The notes beneath the pieces are model-generated. The model was given only the letters and a program-made list of their open reading frames with translations, was not told the origin of the DNA and did not search any database. Of a stretch of 64,000 nucleotides of DNA, positions 25,485 to 40,400 are shown in pieces. Source of the stretch: Scatophagus argus (taxonomy: Eukaryota > Chordata > Actinopteri > Scatophagidae); NCBI RefSeq assembly GCF_020382885.2, contig NC_058498.1, positions 20,055,001 to 20,119,000 on the forward strand. Reading direction: 5' to 3'. Each line of letters opens with the position of its first letter. Position 1 is the first letter of the stretch. The translations under genes and the position numbers were made by a program.

Positions 25485-28400
25485 TCACGTGCGAACGAGT
25501 GAGGCCAGGTACACCCAGACAGAGAGGATGTTATTAGGGTAGGGGTGAACATACACGGCCAGGGCAAACTCCACATTTGATGTCTGAATATTGTGAACTC
25601 CAGTACTGTGTACTGCCTCTATGATGGGCTGGATCTCAGAGAATGGCAGATGCAGCGGGAATCCTGAAACCTAGGAAGAAGAAAAAAAAAAAACGCGTAT
25701 TAGTGGTAATTTACGATAGGAATTTAATAATGTGACAGCAAGTGCTTTCTGCCAGCTGACCTCATTAAATTGATAGATTGATGAAGGATGACATCATTCA
25801 CTGACTCAGTCTAGTGAGTCAGTCTTTTTTATTTTCCTGGCACTCCCTCTTCATTTCTTACCCTGTTGTCTCCCAGCAGGCTCTGCAACTCGTGTCGGTG
25901 CCCCTCGGCCACGTCCCGGCCCCTGTTCAGCTCCAGTTTGGGTAGGAACTGTTTCAGGATGGTAGTGCAGTAGCGGTTCCAGCGGGTTGGGTGACGAGGC
26001 CGCCACTCCATGATCTTCTCCTTCAGGATCTTCTCAATTCTTTGGAGAGCAAGATGGTTAAACATATTTGGTCAAGTGTTGGTCAGACCAACAGTTTATG
26101 ACACAGGCTGCTTTTCAAATTGCATACTTTTTCTTTCTACTTTTAGCATTTACTGCAGCTGCGCTTACAAAGTATTCACTGTTGGGATATACTACTGCAT
26201 CATAACATTGTCCCTTGAACTTTGACCTTCTTGCCGCAATTTGTAGTGCAAACCTTGAAGTAAAAAGACAAAGGAGATTTGGAATGCAGACAAAAAGCTG
26301 TCATGTATCCTCTGCTGCACAGAGAATTGTAGGCCAGAATAGACAGAAAAGCATGGTGGCTTACTTGCTGCAAAATGCAACCGGATGTAGTAAGACACTC
26401 TGGTATCTTTGTCATATTACATTTGACATACTATCTGTTGATAAATACAACATCTTTTTCTGGCATACTAAATATTATGAAAGTACGCAGCAACAGTGTT
26501 AACTTGCCTGTCCTGAAGCTCTGCTGCAGCTGCTTTGTCTGTGGGCTGATAAATCAGGTCTTCAGGCTACAAAAGTGGAAAGCAGAAGTGGATAACAAGT
26601 GGATTTAGAAAAAGATAGAAGGAGAAAATCTAAAGAACAGAGCAGAACATAACAGAGATTTATACAGAAATCTTCGACACTCACTTGTACACTTGACAGC
26701 CCAGGGTGAGAGAAGGATCGAGAGAAAAACGGTTTCCACAAATTGGCTTTTGTGATGTCAAAACTCATCGCCATTGGTGATGTATATTGCTGAATGTTCA
26801 ACCAAACCTAAGTAAAAATTCAGAGAAAATTCATTAATTTTTTGCAACATTTAAAACTGAAAAATTGAATACCACACATGTAGGTGGTCTCTCTTCACTC
26901 ACATTATCAGCATTGACCAGGGAACCAACTGACTGCAGTGGGCAGAAGGTGTCATACTGCCCATAGTACTGACCACTGCTGGGATTCCAGATCAGGTAGC
27001 GACTCTGCTCATAAGTCAAAACATATGCTGTGGGGCCCTAAGAAACAAAGAGATTACAAGTCTTAGAAAGAAATCTTTAAATATATATATATATATTTAT
27101 ACAGCTCTACTCCTTATGATGCACTGTTGATGGGTCATCACACACCTGAACTCCCTGTAGGTTTGCATAGGACTGTTACACACCTCTGGTATTGCAGTGC
27201 CAATTAAAAGCCAGGCTTTCTTGCCCATTGACAGGAAGTAGTTGCACAACAGTACAGCATGTTCTTCTTCATCTCCTGCGAGGAGGGTGAGGAATTGCTA
27301 AAATGAAGACAGAGGAAACACAGTGTAAGGTCAGATTTTGCTCCTCTTACAATCACAACACATCAGAGAGGTATTATGTCACTCACATCACAGGTGCTCC
27401 ACAGGTCACAGGCACCGGAAAACGAAACCCTGTCCGGCAAAGAAGGGATAAGCGAGACGAAGCGGGTGACCAGGGCCTGTGTAAGGATGGAGTCACCATA
27501 TCACTACAGTACATCCAATCAGATAAGAAACAATTACTTGTGAAAAAGACGAGTAATCGAGCAGCCTCTTTCTGCATTCAGTCTAGCAACCGACCGTGGC
27601 CTCCTGGGAGTTGTTGGGGAACGCATCCAGGAACTCCTGCGGGGGGTTGAGTGGTCGAATGTAACGCGTGATGAAGACCGTCTTCCCATTGAGGTCTATG
27701 ACGGTGGTAATGCAGGGTCGGTCTGGATAAGCTCGAGATGCATCCCTCTCAAATCTCTCTGAAGCCTGCAGCAACTGCTCATCCTCTTGGCTGTCAAACT
27801 GCATGAAAAGATCGCAGGTTACAGCAGAGCAACACAGGACAGCACTGCATAAATACATTTATATGCTTTAGGAATGATGTGGTGAATAAAAAAGGACGAG
27901 CGTTACCTTCACTTCCTTTATCTAGCACATGCAGCAGAGCATAAGCAAATAAGCGACACAAAAAGGATGACACATATAAGAACAAATTAATGTACTGATG
28001 CATGACCGCTTACCAACTGTTTCAAAACAAGGGAGCTCCTTTCTGCTAAGGGCTAAGTAGATGTTGGCTTACATTTAAGTTAAGTGAGCAACTGCAGAAT
28101 TTACCAGTCAGTTGAGGCACCACATATACTTTATTGTCCTCAGTCACAAGACATGATCCATATATTTACTTTACATGAGCTGTCCCTTGTTTTGGTACAA
28201 TATTGGGAATAAAACCTTTAATGAGTGAAACTGAACATGTCTGATGAAATATTGACATACAAAACTTATATGAAATGAAACTCATACGTGGCCTAAGACA
28301 AATTAAAATACAGCGATGCTGGTGGGAGACTAAAAAAGGCAGATAGTTTGGCACTTAAACATGACTTACCTTTTCCCTAATAGACTCTCCTGGTACCAGC

Positions 28401-31400
28401 TGAGGTTCGATGGTGATGAAGAGTGTGATAAATGCTCCCTCACTCAGGCTGCGCAACATATCATAACCACCGTTAGTGCCGTAGCTCCGCTCCTTACTGT
28501 ACCCCAGCAACACTGCTGGCGTATTCACCTTGAATGTTCCATCAATCTACCCCATGGAATTAAAAAAAAAAAAATGTCACAGTTCAGGTAGTCAGCATGC
28601 TGATCAATGTGTTTTAATAAACACACCACAACAAAGACTCACCCTGGACTGTGAGTAGACGGTGCTGAAAGGAATCTTGACAGAGCCCAACCAGTGCTTC
28701 TCTACCCAGGTGTGTATGGCATTCCCTTTGTCTTTGTCAATCTGAGGAACAAAAGGTGTTCCACTCTAAAGCAAGGAACTGTTCAAGGAACACGTTCTGA
28801 CAGAATTACTGTGTGTGAGGCCAGAGAACATGAAGAGTGCTTTACTTACCGCTCCAGTTTCATGAACCACCTCATCAAATATATTGATAAACACTTCGTC
28901 TTTGACTGACTGCAAGCTAGCAGCGCTGTAGTCACCATTTGGGGCACTGAAGAGGAGAAGAAGAACAGTTTAACATTTTAGCTAGTTTGTTAGTGTTATC
29001 TAACTGTGTAGAGCCACAGTATCTGGAATGAGCTGTATGATTTGAAGGTATGTAAGCTGATTTGGGTTTAGCCAGAAGCAGCAACCAGTTGCCATAAAAC
29101 ACTGATGGCAATTCTGGAACAGCCTGGAGAGTCTTTGAATTATACTTCCTGGACTCGTTTCCAGGATTTTACTGTGTGCTTGTGCTTCGCCAGTGTTGTC
29201 TCCAAAGCATCACTGTGATGCAGATACAAAGAGCCAGGGGCTGTTTCCTAAGTCAAGATAAAACATTTGTCTTGAGTTATAAACAGAGTTGTCACCTAAA
29301 TGGTAGCTGCAGCTCCTCGTTCCAGCAGGGGTTTGGTCCATCAGCCGTGGTTGTTTGAAGCACTGTGCGCTGGAAAGAAACCTCCACAAAGGGCCTCACT
29401 TGTACCTACATCATCCCAGTATCAAAAACACATTATACAGATAACATGCCACTGATTGTCTCAATGACAGCCAGCTCTGAAGCACGGTTAAGGTGTATTG
29501 TACCTGGCCGAGGAGCCAATCGCTGCCCTGGATGGCACTCTGAGACGACTGTCCCGGTTTACTGATAAAAACCAAAAAACACAAAGTTCATCGTTCTGTC
29601 AGGAAAAAAGCAGGCTTATTTTCTGAGGATTTTTAAGTTCTTCTAAACTAGTCTGAACTTGACTTGGTGCACTCATTGCTCACTTGCTCTGGGACCTGCG
29701 GACGGGGACGTCGTAGGCTCGGATGATGTTGATCAGCAGCTTAATGTCTCCGTCAGACAGATTCTGAGCCGTCACCTTCTTTCTTTCCTTCCTCTGAGGT
29801 TTCAGAGGCCGCTTGGGTTCAGCCAGCTTGAAGAGGTTTATTCCCAGAATCCTGATTGTCAAAATAAACAGCTGTTATCATTTAGTTCATTTGAACTGAT
29901 ACCATATTGAAAAAAATTAGAATTCAAAGTGTGGGGCAGGATTATAACCATCGACAGTACTCAGTCCCTCCAGATATTTGTGATATGATCATTTTGAGGT
30001 CAGGTTTACCTCAACATTCATTTTAACAGTAGTACGAACTGTTGAAAATGGGACCACCAAGGTCAGGTGCATGCCAGGAAGAAAACTGCTTCTTGTTCAA
30101 ACAAAAGTAATAAATCAAGATGTTATAGAGTGAATTCTGCAAGTCCTGTAGTGCCTGCAAATGTGCTGCTATCATTGTAAATGCACCAGCGTTATTTGAG
30201 GAATAGATAACAGTGTTCTGTTATACTTTGCTGTAAGTGTAGAGTGTAAAAAGTAAATCTGAGCAATCTTACAACAAAAAAAATAATAGCAAACAAAACA
30301 AAATTTTCATTTTTCAGCAACATCCACAAAATTTACATTTTTTTTATGCAGAGATTGTTTTTATGAAACAATCTGAATTGTGAAAGGACTGAATACGCCA
30401 CAAGGTCTACCATCACTACTGTACTCAGGACACAGAGGGTGGGGGAAAACAGAAGAAACTCTCAGCACATACCCTGGACCTGCACCACTGTTAAAATGCA
30501 CAGCAAAAGAATAACAGAAAAGTTGAACAGAGAGGACATTTGCTTTCATTCACTTTCAATAATGAAAAAAGTGCAAAGTAACAGCCAGCAGCGTGATTGG
30601 TGTTGACATTATGAACAAATATGCACACATTCCATCAAAGAATTAAATGTTCTTCTGTTATCGTGTCCACATGTCGTGAAACCTGCCCAAAAACAAAGCC
30701 TTGAACAGTTCCAGAGGAGAGTCCTCCGCGGCCAGCAGAATTTAGTGTTGAGTTCGGGATCAAATAGGCCGAAGCAGCACCAGGCCAAGAGGCATATTTA
30801 CACCAGCCTGTGATTTATACCAGCCTTGTCACTCTCTCTGACGGGCTGGTTTGGCCCACAGTGAAACGTTATCTAACCTTTCCTTTACAACCTGAGCGAG
30901 GAGTCAGGCACTTTGTAACTTTTCAATTCAACTGACAAAGAGAACAAGCTCAAGAGATACAGAAATGATTAATTACAATGTAAGAAGCAGCACTTTGTAT
31001 ATATGCTTGAATTATTAGTGTGATTGGAAGGAAATAAATATTTCAACATGAATAACATAAAACAATGTCAGTTGTAAAAGATGGGAGTTAAAAGTGAGAC
31101 AGACTATTTCGTCAGTCAGTGACGCCTGGGGGAGTTTACCCGATGCTCGGTATCTCCTCTTCTATCACCAAGTCAGACAGAACGTAATGATGCTTGGCAA
31201 GAATAAACCTGTTGATGACCGACTCTCGAATCTGTGGGAAAATGCCAAGATTTACATGGTGTTTATAGCTATGATGTGCTATAGACTGATGTACTGCAAA
31301 CATGTTTACGTCACACTGGCTACTCACCTTCTGAAGGTATTTGGCTACAAGGGCTCGGTGTGAATCCAGATGTTCTTTAGTGTCAATTATCTCTCCTTCT

Positions 31401-34400
31401 TTCAGCCTCTTCTCATATTCCTGAAATCATTTTTAACCAAGAGAAAAAAAGAATTAGCTCCATCAGAGGTAAAGCATCCTCATTCCGCCATATCAACAAT
31501 ATTCTGTGATACAGTAAATATTCAGTAGGCTGACCTGGAACGCCTTATCAGTGACCTCCCTCTCCAGAGCAGGAACAAACTTGTAACTTCGAAACTCTGA
31601 AACTTCCTGGTTCCTGAGTCTGAGTAGTCGAAATCTCTTGGACCTCTCTAACTCTTCATCAGTCACAAAGTTAAACTCCTCCTGCAGCTGTTCTAGACGG
31701 AAGTACTCCGGAGCCGTTACTTCTCCACTGCTGGCCACCTTTCAAACCACAGGTACAAAGACAGATGGCACATTTTCATTGCCAATTCAAAAGTTTGCTA
31801 ATGTACAGTCCTGTATTCTGATACCCACTTTAAGCAGCTGCATGATGGATGCATTCTTTGGATCGTTGGGGTCCAGTCGTGACTGTGTGGCCCACTCTCC
31901 AATTTTTTTCATGTCATGTAGTCCAGATGCCCCAATACATGTGACAGCATCAAGACGGCCCAGGCCACTAAAAATGCAGAGACGTTAAGGGGTTAATATT
32001 ACAAAAAAACAAGTACCACTGGGTAGTTTGTTATATGTACAAAGATCAGGGACAGATTTAAAGAAGGCCTTTTAGCCCATAGACTACAGCCTGCATACAC
32101 ATTACAGAAGCTGAAGCTTGTTTAAAACCGATAGATTGAGGTGCTTTTAAAAAGCTCTTACAGCAATGTTTTGGCTATATGCATCAAGAATGAATAAGGC
32201 TTGAGAATCATTCATGTGCAATGTTATCAGAAAATACAAACAATGAGTAAACATGGGAACGTTTAAGGCCTGGCAACATTAAAGTGATTTTTCAGCATTT
32301 CCCATTAGCTGTTGGCAACATCATTTCGGACTTTTCAGACACGTCCCGAGCTGCATAGCCTTTGATGCAAAACTAAAGCTAATGACTTCTAAAGAACTTT
32401 GAAGTCTGAAGAAACTGCCAAGTTCATATCACGCTGACACATACTGAAAACACATTCTGCCTGGAGTTTAGCAAAATGCATTCAGGATTACAAACGCCTG
32501 TAGTATGCTTTGGAATATGGTCAGCAGTGATGTAAATCATACACAATATGAGGTTGAGCTAAAACACGCAAAAATACTACATGAAAAACTATTGATGCCA
32601 TCCAAGTGACATTACCTGTGTATGCCACCAGGTTGCTGAGACACAGGGGGGGCAAGCGGTACATCATCCTCCCCAATCCCCCAGGAAACACAGCACGACA
32701 GCTTCCCAGAGGTCAGCAGGGTCTGTTTGTTACTGCCATCGGCCTCAAAGGACAGAGGCACGTCTGGCGAGGCACACAGAGAGGATGGGAAACAGGAAGA
32801 AGATGGGGACTGATATGACTAAAATGATAAAAGGTTGTCCAACAAATGTGAGAGCTATGAACCACATTCAAATGTAGATGTTATCCTGGGTGTGGGAACA
32901 CATTTGTGGGCTTCCTACCACTTCCTACACCCTCGTGATCAAACATCACTCTCTGGTTGCTGCTGAACTCATATTCCTCCAGAGGGCCGTTGCCCGTCAC
33001 AACGGAGGGTTCTGGCACGGGGACGAACACTTGAGCCAGGAGGGAACATGATGAGCCAATCTCCTCAAACACCTACCCATAAACAGCATACACACACGCA
33101 CACACAGGCAAACGAGAAAAGAACACAGATCATGTAGTAATCTATCAAGCAGATGTGAAGAATAGAGGAAGTGGCAAGCTTCTGCTCTGTACCTGTAAAC
33201 TGATGCTCTGGGGACAGTTAACTATCTTAAGATTGAAAATCTGGCCGAAGTGCACTCTGAAATCTGTGTTCAGGGAGCGGCTGTCCGTTCGGGAAACTTC
33301 TTTGTCATTGTACAGGATCTTGATGAAGAGAGAGCGCCTTGCAACATCCTCTCTTCGAGCTATTTCAGCCCTGAAACATAAAGTTTACAAACATGATGAG
33401 AAATGTCAGCAGTACCACAGAACTGTAATCTCCATCTTCACAAGGCTGAGGCATCTTACTTTTGCCAAAACCACAGAACAATCCACCGTGAGATAAAAAA
33501 AATTAATTTAGGGTTAAAATCTTGCTGTTTCTTACTTTTCTCTCTGTGCATCTGCTCATACCTGGGACAGAGTTCACTGGCCGTGATGTTTCCAGATGCA
33601 GACAGCTCAGGGATCAAGATGGCTTCTCCCGGTTTCCTGCGTATCCGCAAGGCTTTCTCCCTGACCTGCTGCTCTATAGAGTCAAACTCCGGCTTCTCTG
33701 GGGGCTCCGGCTTTGCAGGGCCTTCTTCAGCAGGCCCTTCTGACTCACTCACCTCCTGGTCTTCGTCCTCGTCCTCTGTGTCATCTTGTGCATGGCCTTT
33801 CTTCTTCTTCTTTCTCCTCTTCTTCTTGGCTTTCTGAATGCAGTGAACACAGAATGTGTGTGTATTAATATACAGTATATGTGTAAATTCACACAAGGTA
33901 TAAGACTGTCTTTATTTCAGACCAGAAAATCAACTACATTTTTGAAGTAAGTGATTCTACTGAAAACATTTGCATAGTAATATGTGGTATGTGTATGATG
34001 GTGTAAGAAACCTCTGAGTAAACCAAGCTAAATAAACATTAAATGTATAGTTCTACTTTTTGAGGCTGATACTGCTAACTCAATGACTAACTTGCAGTTT
34101 TTTCTTACTTATTTGTACAGATATATCTGCCATATCAGCTAATGTTGGCCAATTTATCAGTCTAGCTCCTGTGGGTACCTGTTCCTTTCTCCACAGCTTC
34201 CACTCCTCCAGCTGTTTCTTGTACTCTGCCAGCTTTCTCTGGTAGTCGTCCTCGATCTCTGCCTCCAATTCCACTATCTCTGCCAAGATTTCATCTTCAT
34301 ACTCTTGCTCATCTGACGCCCGGTCCACAATCTCTCTGGACCAAGATTGAAAAGAACAATACATACATGACAAGGATACTTAATCTGTAGAACAAGATTC

Positions 34401-37400
34401 ATACAGTTTCCAGCGAGCTTTGCTAGGTGTTGCTACTAGTTTGTTGGCACTGAAAGTGTGCTGTAGAAAAATTTGCAAACTTTTAACATTTACAGGCAGG
34501 CTGGGATAGTTATAAACCTGTTAACAAATTTCTTCTGAAAGCACATCTCTGCTTATAGTAAATTAATGACGTTCTATAGAGCACCACCAGTGAACTGTGG
34601 TATCACCGACATGAGCCAATTACCTTCTGAGGTAGAGTTTATAAGGTGTGTTGGTAAACTTCTGAAAGTCTCTGAGGGCCTTAATCTCCTTCCACACCTT
34701 AACTATGTTCTTCAGCAGAGTCCTGTCTTTCTCCTGCTCACTGTCTCGCAGCAGCCGAGTGTTCCTGGTATTCAGGGAAAAACAAACAACGGGAATACTG
34801 AAGTCATATGCCAGTTTCTAAACTGAGCAGGACGTGGATGGAACATAATCTGGGAACTCACCTAACCTCCAGACTGTACTCTGATATCCTCTGCTGCATG
34901 GCTTGGGTGTGGCTCTGCCTGCCATGGATCTCAAGCATATTCCGCAGTGCACTCCTCAATCCATTCAACTACAATACACAGGAAACGCAAGACACACCCG
35001 ATATACACCAATCAGTCATAACATTATAAAAACCTGCCTAATATTGAGTAGGTCCTCCTTTTGCCACCAAAACAGCCCTGACCTGTCAAGGCATGGACTC
35101 CACTAGACCTCTGAAAGTATGCTGTGGTATCTGGCATCAAGGCAGACCCTTTAAGTCCTGTAATTTGTCCAGCACATCCCACAGATGTTCGATTGACTGA
35201 GATGACATAGTTCATCCTGGTGCCTAGTTTTTCCCCAGTAAGTAATGCACACACACCCGCCCGCCCATCCACACGATGGAAAAGGAAACATTATTCATCA
35301 GACCAGGCCGCATTCTTGAATTGCTGTATTGTCCAGTTCTGATGCTCACGTGCCCACTGTAGTTTTGGAGAGGCTCTGACCCTGTCGTCTAACCATCACA
35401 ATCTGGCCCTTGTCAAAGTTGCTCCAGTCCTTACACTTGCCCATTTTTTCTGCTCCAAACACATCAACTTCAAGGACAAAATATTGGCTTGCTGCCAAAT
35501 ATATCCCACCCGCTGCAAGGTGCCATTGTAATGAAATAATCAACCAATTCAATTCAATCAATTCTCTTTGCCAGTCAGTTTTCACAACATTGTGGGTAAT
35601 CGGTGTATATATGTGGCTCATCTCATATATGCAAGAATATAAGGACATGGGACAGCTTTACCATGCAGAGACAGCGGGCTGATGAAGTTTACCTTGTCAG
35701 TAAGGTGTCCTGTAAGATTATTGTGCTTCCTGGTGAGGTACTGATCATACAGCTGAGCAAGACGAGCCCCCAGCACATGTTCACGGCTGAACAGAGGGTG
35801 GTGGGAGAAGATCAGCCCAGAGACATCAACATCAAGCTGGTAGTCTCCCTCAGGGTCCGCTGCACCAGCAATATACAGATTTGCATGCTTTGACTTGAGC
35901 GCCTGGGGGATAGAACAACATCCATCATGCAATGTTCTGGAAAATGATAATCACAATGAAATATACTCAGTGCTCGTGCTTTGCTTTCCTGTATCCAAGT
36001 GTGTGTGCAAGCTTAGAGGCAGCACAAAATAGTCAAGATTGAGTGCACCAGCAGGGAGAGCTGTAATGAAAAGTCATGCATGACAGCAATGGATCATAAA
36101 CACCCAATTGAGCTACAACGAACGCTCTGTTTTCTAGACCATCACATACGGCAGCTGTGTCTCCAGAAAAAAAAAAAGAAAAACAAGAAGTGAAGACAGG
36201 AGTTCTTTGATGATACTGACTGCATACACACTTGCTTCCCACACTGTTTTCAGATGTGCAATGTCTTCCGTTTTTCAGTGTTTACAATTTTTTCATATTT
36301 AGCCTCTATGGTCAGTCACACACTGAATGGACTACATTGTGTGAATAAAGTGTAGAAATTAGTCATTTCCAAAAAGGGGACAGACGGACTCTGCCTTCCG
36401 TCGCTGAGCTGTGGCCCACACCTGAAGTTCTTTTTGCACACTACACAGATAAAAGATTTTATATCCAGTATCCAACATTTATGTAAAGCACATAAACACT
36501 CAGCACTCAACAATGTATCTCAAGGAAATTCAATCGAATGCAACTGGACTTAGTTATTTGTCTTTGAAGACGTTTCACCTCTCATCCAAGAGGCTTCATC
36601 AGTTCATGCTCGCTTGACTAGGCTGGGACTAGTCCAACTAGCTGGTGTGGAGACCCAGGTATTTAACCTCTGTGGAGGCATTCACATGACCAGTGGTGTC
36701 ATATGAATGCCTCCACAGAGGTTAAATACCTGGGTCTCCACACCAGCTAGTTGGACTAGTCCCAGCCTAGTCAAGCGAGCATGAACTGATGAAGCCTCTT
36801 GGATGAGAGGTGAAACGTCTTCAAAGACAAATAACTAAGTCCAGTTGCATTCGATTGAATTTCCTTGAGATAACCATGACCTGGATGAATGAGAATATTC
36901 ACAGGCTTACTCAACAATGTGACTCTAGCTTGTCAAAACATGTATTTCAGGGGTCTTTCCCAGCACACTTCGGTGACATACTTATACTTCTGTGGTATGT
37001 TGTATCACAGCGCCTGTCAAGACTGCAAATGTGTGGACGTTTATCAGAGCTCACTCTAACACTTAACGACAAGATTCTGTGGATCTCAAAAATATAACTC
37101 CATGCCTCAATCAAGCTCCGGTGTTTTGTCGATTATGTTTAGTTGCCACATAATTAACAATAATAATATATGTCATATATTAATCGATCATTCAGCATTA
37201 CAATCACATTATTGTCGGTCCTAAAACCAGCCAATAGGCACATTACCATCCCCAACTGGACCGGTGTGGCACAGTAGATTGTGATGAATTGTAAGACTCC
37301 CTTAGCTCTGACCTCTGCTGTGAAGTAGTGATAGGAAAATGCACAGTGTGTCAGCATTTTCTGACTTGCCCATTATCTGCAATCATGTGAACATGTAAAC

Positions 37401-40400
37401 TCTTCTATGATGATTCTAGCAGGCAAAGAGAGAAAGAGAAATGCATTCACAACCTAAAATACAATTTCAATTCCAGCTGTTCTTCAAAAAGTAACTCCAC
37501 AGTGCCCATAATGCCCAGCTGGAGTTTTGATTTAGCTACATATTGTCTGTAGAGATGATATTATGAATGTGTCAAGCCTTCACCTCTGCTCTATCTTCTG
37601 ATAATAAACACCTCCTCCCTCCTTGTTGCTTTGTACCAAATGCAAAACTTTCAGTTTGATTTCTTTCAAAATGGCAAAGGGTTGAGAAAACACTCAGCAC
37701 AGATGGAGTCACAACACGTTTGGTGAAAGAAAGTGCATGGTGCTTCGGATGTGGCAAATGAACAGGTGTGTGTCTGACCTTCCTGTACACAGTTTGCAGA
37801 GAAGGGTCCAGGTCCTCTTCCATGTGGAAGAGAGGGGGTCTAGTGGATGATTCCTTTATAGGGTCCGGCAGAGCCACGATTCTGCCGTCATCTCCAAACC
37901 ACTTTTTTCCCTTAATAAATCATTTAAAAAGCATTTCACTTAAAGAATTCCTGAATTATTTCAGGGCCAGAAACACTGTTGAGCTGCTGGCTGACATTAC
38001 CTCCTCTGTTTTTAAAATGCGGTTCTCCAGAATGTTCTCATTGGTCAGGGATACAGCAGGCCTCTCCCCTACATACAGACCCTCGTCCTCCAGATAACGA
38101 GGCTTCATGTTTTCAGGCAGTTTAATGGAGGTTGGGACTGTGACAATGAGTTCAAGACAGTTAATATTCCGGACAGACTATTAAAGATGACATCACAGTA
38201 TTTAAAAGTTGTGGATGTGCAAATCAGGTGGTTGTGTAAATTAAAGAATACCTGTTCGAAAACTTGGCGTGAAGAGGAGCTCACTTTCTTGCTGTATAAG
38301 TTTTCTGTACCCGACATACTGTGCTTTCTTGACTTCTAGGAAGTCCCGGGATGATTGTTCAATGACGAATAAATCCTCCTCTCCATCTTGCACTAGAGGA
38401 GCTTCTTCACTCTGTGGTAGGATAAACACTATGACACACTGATAATCTGCTTGTTCTTAGGCAACTGCTGCTACAGAGCAGGTGGGAAAAAAAATCATGA
38501 TAGACACAGATAATGTCTTATCTTTTACCTCATCTTCATTTTCATCTTGATTGTCTTTATCTACTTCAGCATCTTCCTGCTCTTCAACATCCTCTCCTTC
38601 TTCATCTTTGTCCTGATCAGCTGCTTTTTTCAGTTTTTGTCTTGTCCTGCAAATCTTGTCAGTCTTGTCTTGTGGTTCCGGCTCAAAGTTGAATGTAAAG
38701 AAATTGTATGCCTCCTCTGCAGACGGTAGGCCATTTCCTGCCTGTGTTTGCAAAGAACACACACATAAATACAGTAACATAAATGACTGATTCTAAAATT
38801 AATTGCAATCTTGTTTCCAGTCTTACTCGTCTTGCTGCTTCTTGGAACTTGACACTGGTGCTGGGGGCCAGAGAGACATCATGTCTTCCAGGTCTGTCTG
38901 AATCAACCTGAAAAACACTGGGAGTTAAACCTCCACTGCTGGATTGGATGACATGGGTACAGTCATGGCTTAAGGACATTGTGCAGTTACAGTTGAGATA
39001 GATGCTCACCTCTCGGTCAAACCTTGTTAAGGTGTCTCTGTCTCTGAGTCTCTGTAGGCGACTGGATGACTCTAGAGAGGCCTCTTGCTGCTGAAGACTC
39101 TCAACTTTAGACTGAAACACAAGAAGCAATACTTTAGTGCTAATTTGCAAATGCAATTGTTTGAAAAACTAGCTTGTTTTAAAAAAAGAGGACTGGTTTA
39201 CTCTGGCTGCTCTCAGCCGCTCTTCTAAGCGCTGCGTCACAGAGTTGTCCAAGCGGTGGGAGCCAGGAGTATACTGAATTCTCGAGGAGAGACCTAGAAG
39301 ACAAAGTACAACAATAATTACATTTATTACTCTGTATTGTACTGTTACCAACACTATCTGTTTCATTCCAAAAGTATGTACCAAATGTTTAGTCACTCTC
39401 TCAGTTTTGTTTTCTTTTTCTCTAACACAGATTTAAAAATCATAGTTTGTCATTTTTATAGTCATTTAACCTTGGTAAAGAGTTTATTTTGGGAAGTGGC
39501 AGCCAAGGATCATACAGTACTGTTTTGTTACTTCTAATTTCTACTGATATAAAGCCTTAGAACAGCCAAAAACTTTTCAGGGAGAGAGGCATTAACCTCT
39601 CAGAGAACCAGATGGGGGTCTTGACAAAACCACAGGGTCAGCTGTCTTTTCAGCTGATCCTTCATCTTCACTGTGGTGCTGAGCGGTAGAGATCTCCTCC
39701 ACATCGTCATCATGGGACTCATGGGCTGAAGACCATTCGAGCACCTGATATATGTCAAGAAAAGCAACAATTATGTATACATATACTGTCAGAGCTCAGT
39801 TATTAATGTAACTAAAGAATGAGAACATGTACCCTTTTCTTCCGCTTCTGTCTTTGAGCCTTTAATGTGCGTTTCAGCGTCTCTCCCAGGTCTTCCTCAC
39901 TGCTTTGAGGTTCCTGGTGTAACACAGGAATTCAATTAATACGAACACGAACAGCAATACAGAATATGCAAACTTTACTTCTATCACATTGTTATTTCGC
40001 ACGGTCGTAGCATTGGCAGAAGGGAGAGATAAGGAGATTGTTATTGAGCAGCCAGTAGCACACATGAGGGCAGCTACCGCCTACAAGCTAAGTTACAAAA
40101 CAAACACCAACCTTCATCGTCGTTCGTAGTTTCCCCTTACTCAGTTTTGTAGACGGAACCAGAGCCTGTCGAGTATAACTGGATTTATTAAAGCGTTAGC
40201 AGCTCTTTTTAATCTGTGTTCCTGTGTGTTCCTGACATTGAGTGTGTATAAAGTGAGCCGCCCCTCCGAGTCATGTTGAGTCTTGTCAAGCGGGGCTCTT
40301 GTTCAGTTTGTGCTGGATGAATTCGATAGGGCTACAGTCGGTCCACAGAATCAACTCAATATATGATGTTCACCTGTAATAGCAGTGATTTAAGATATAA

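Noticed and set aside
33522-33837. Ser- and Phe-rich plus-strand frames opposite cc2d2a
   Set aside because: They are antisense images of the Lys- and Glu-rich cc2d2a exon 33562-33833.
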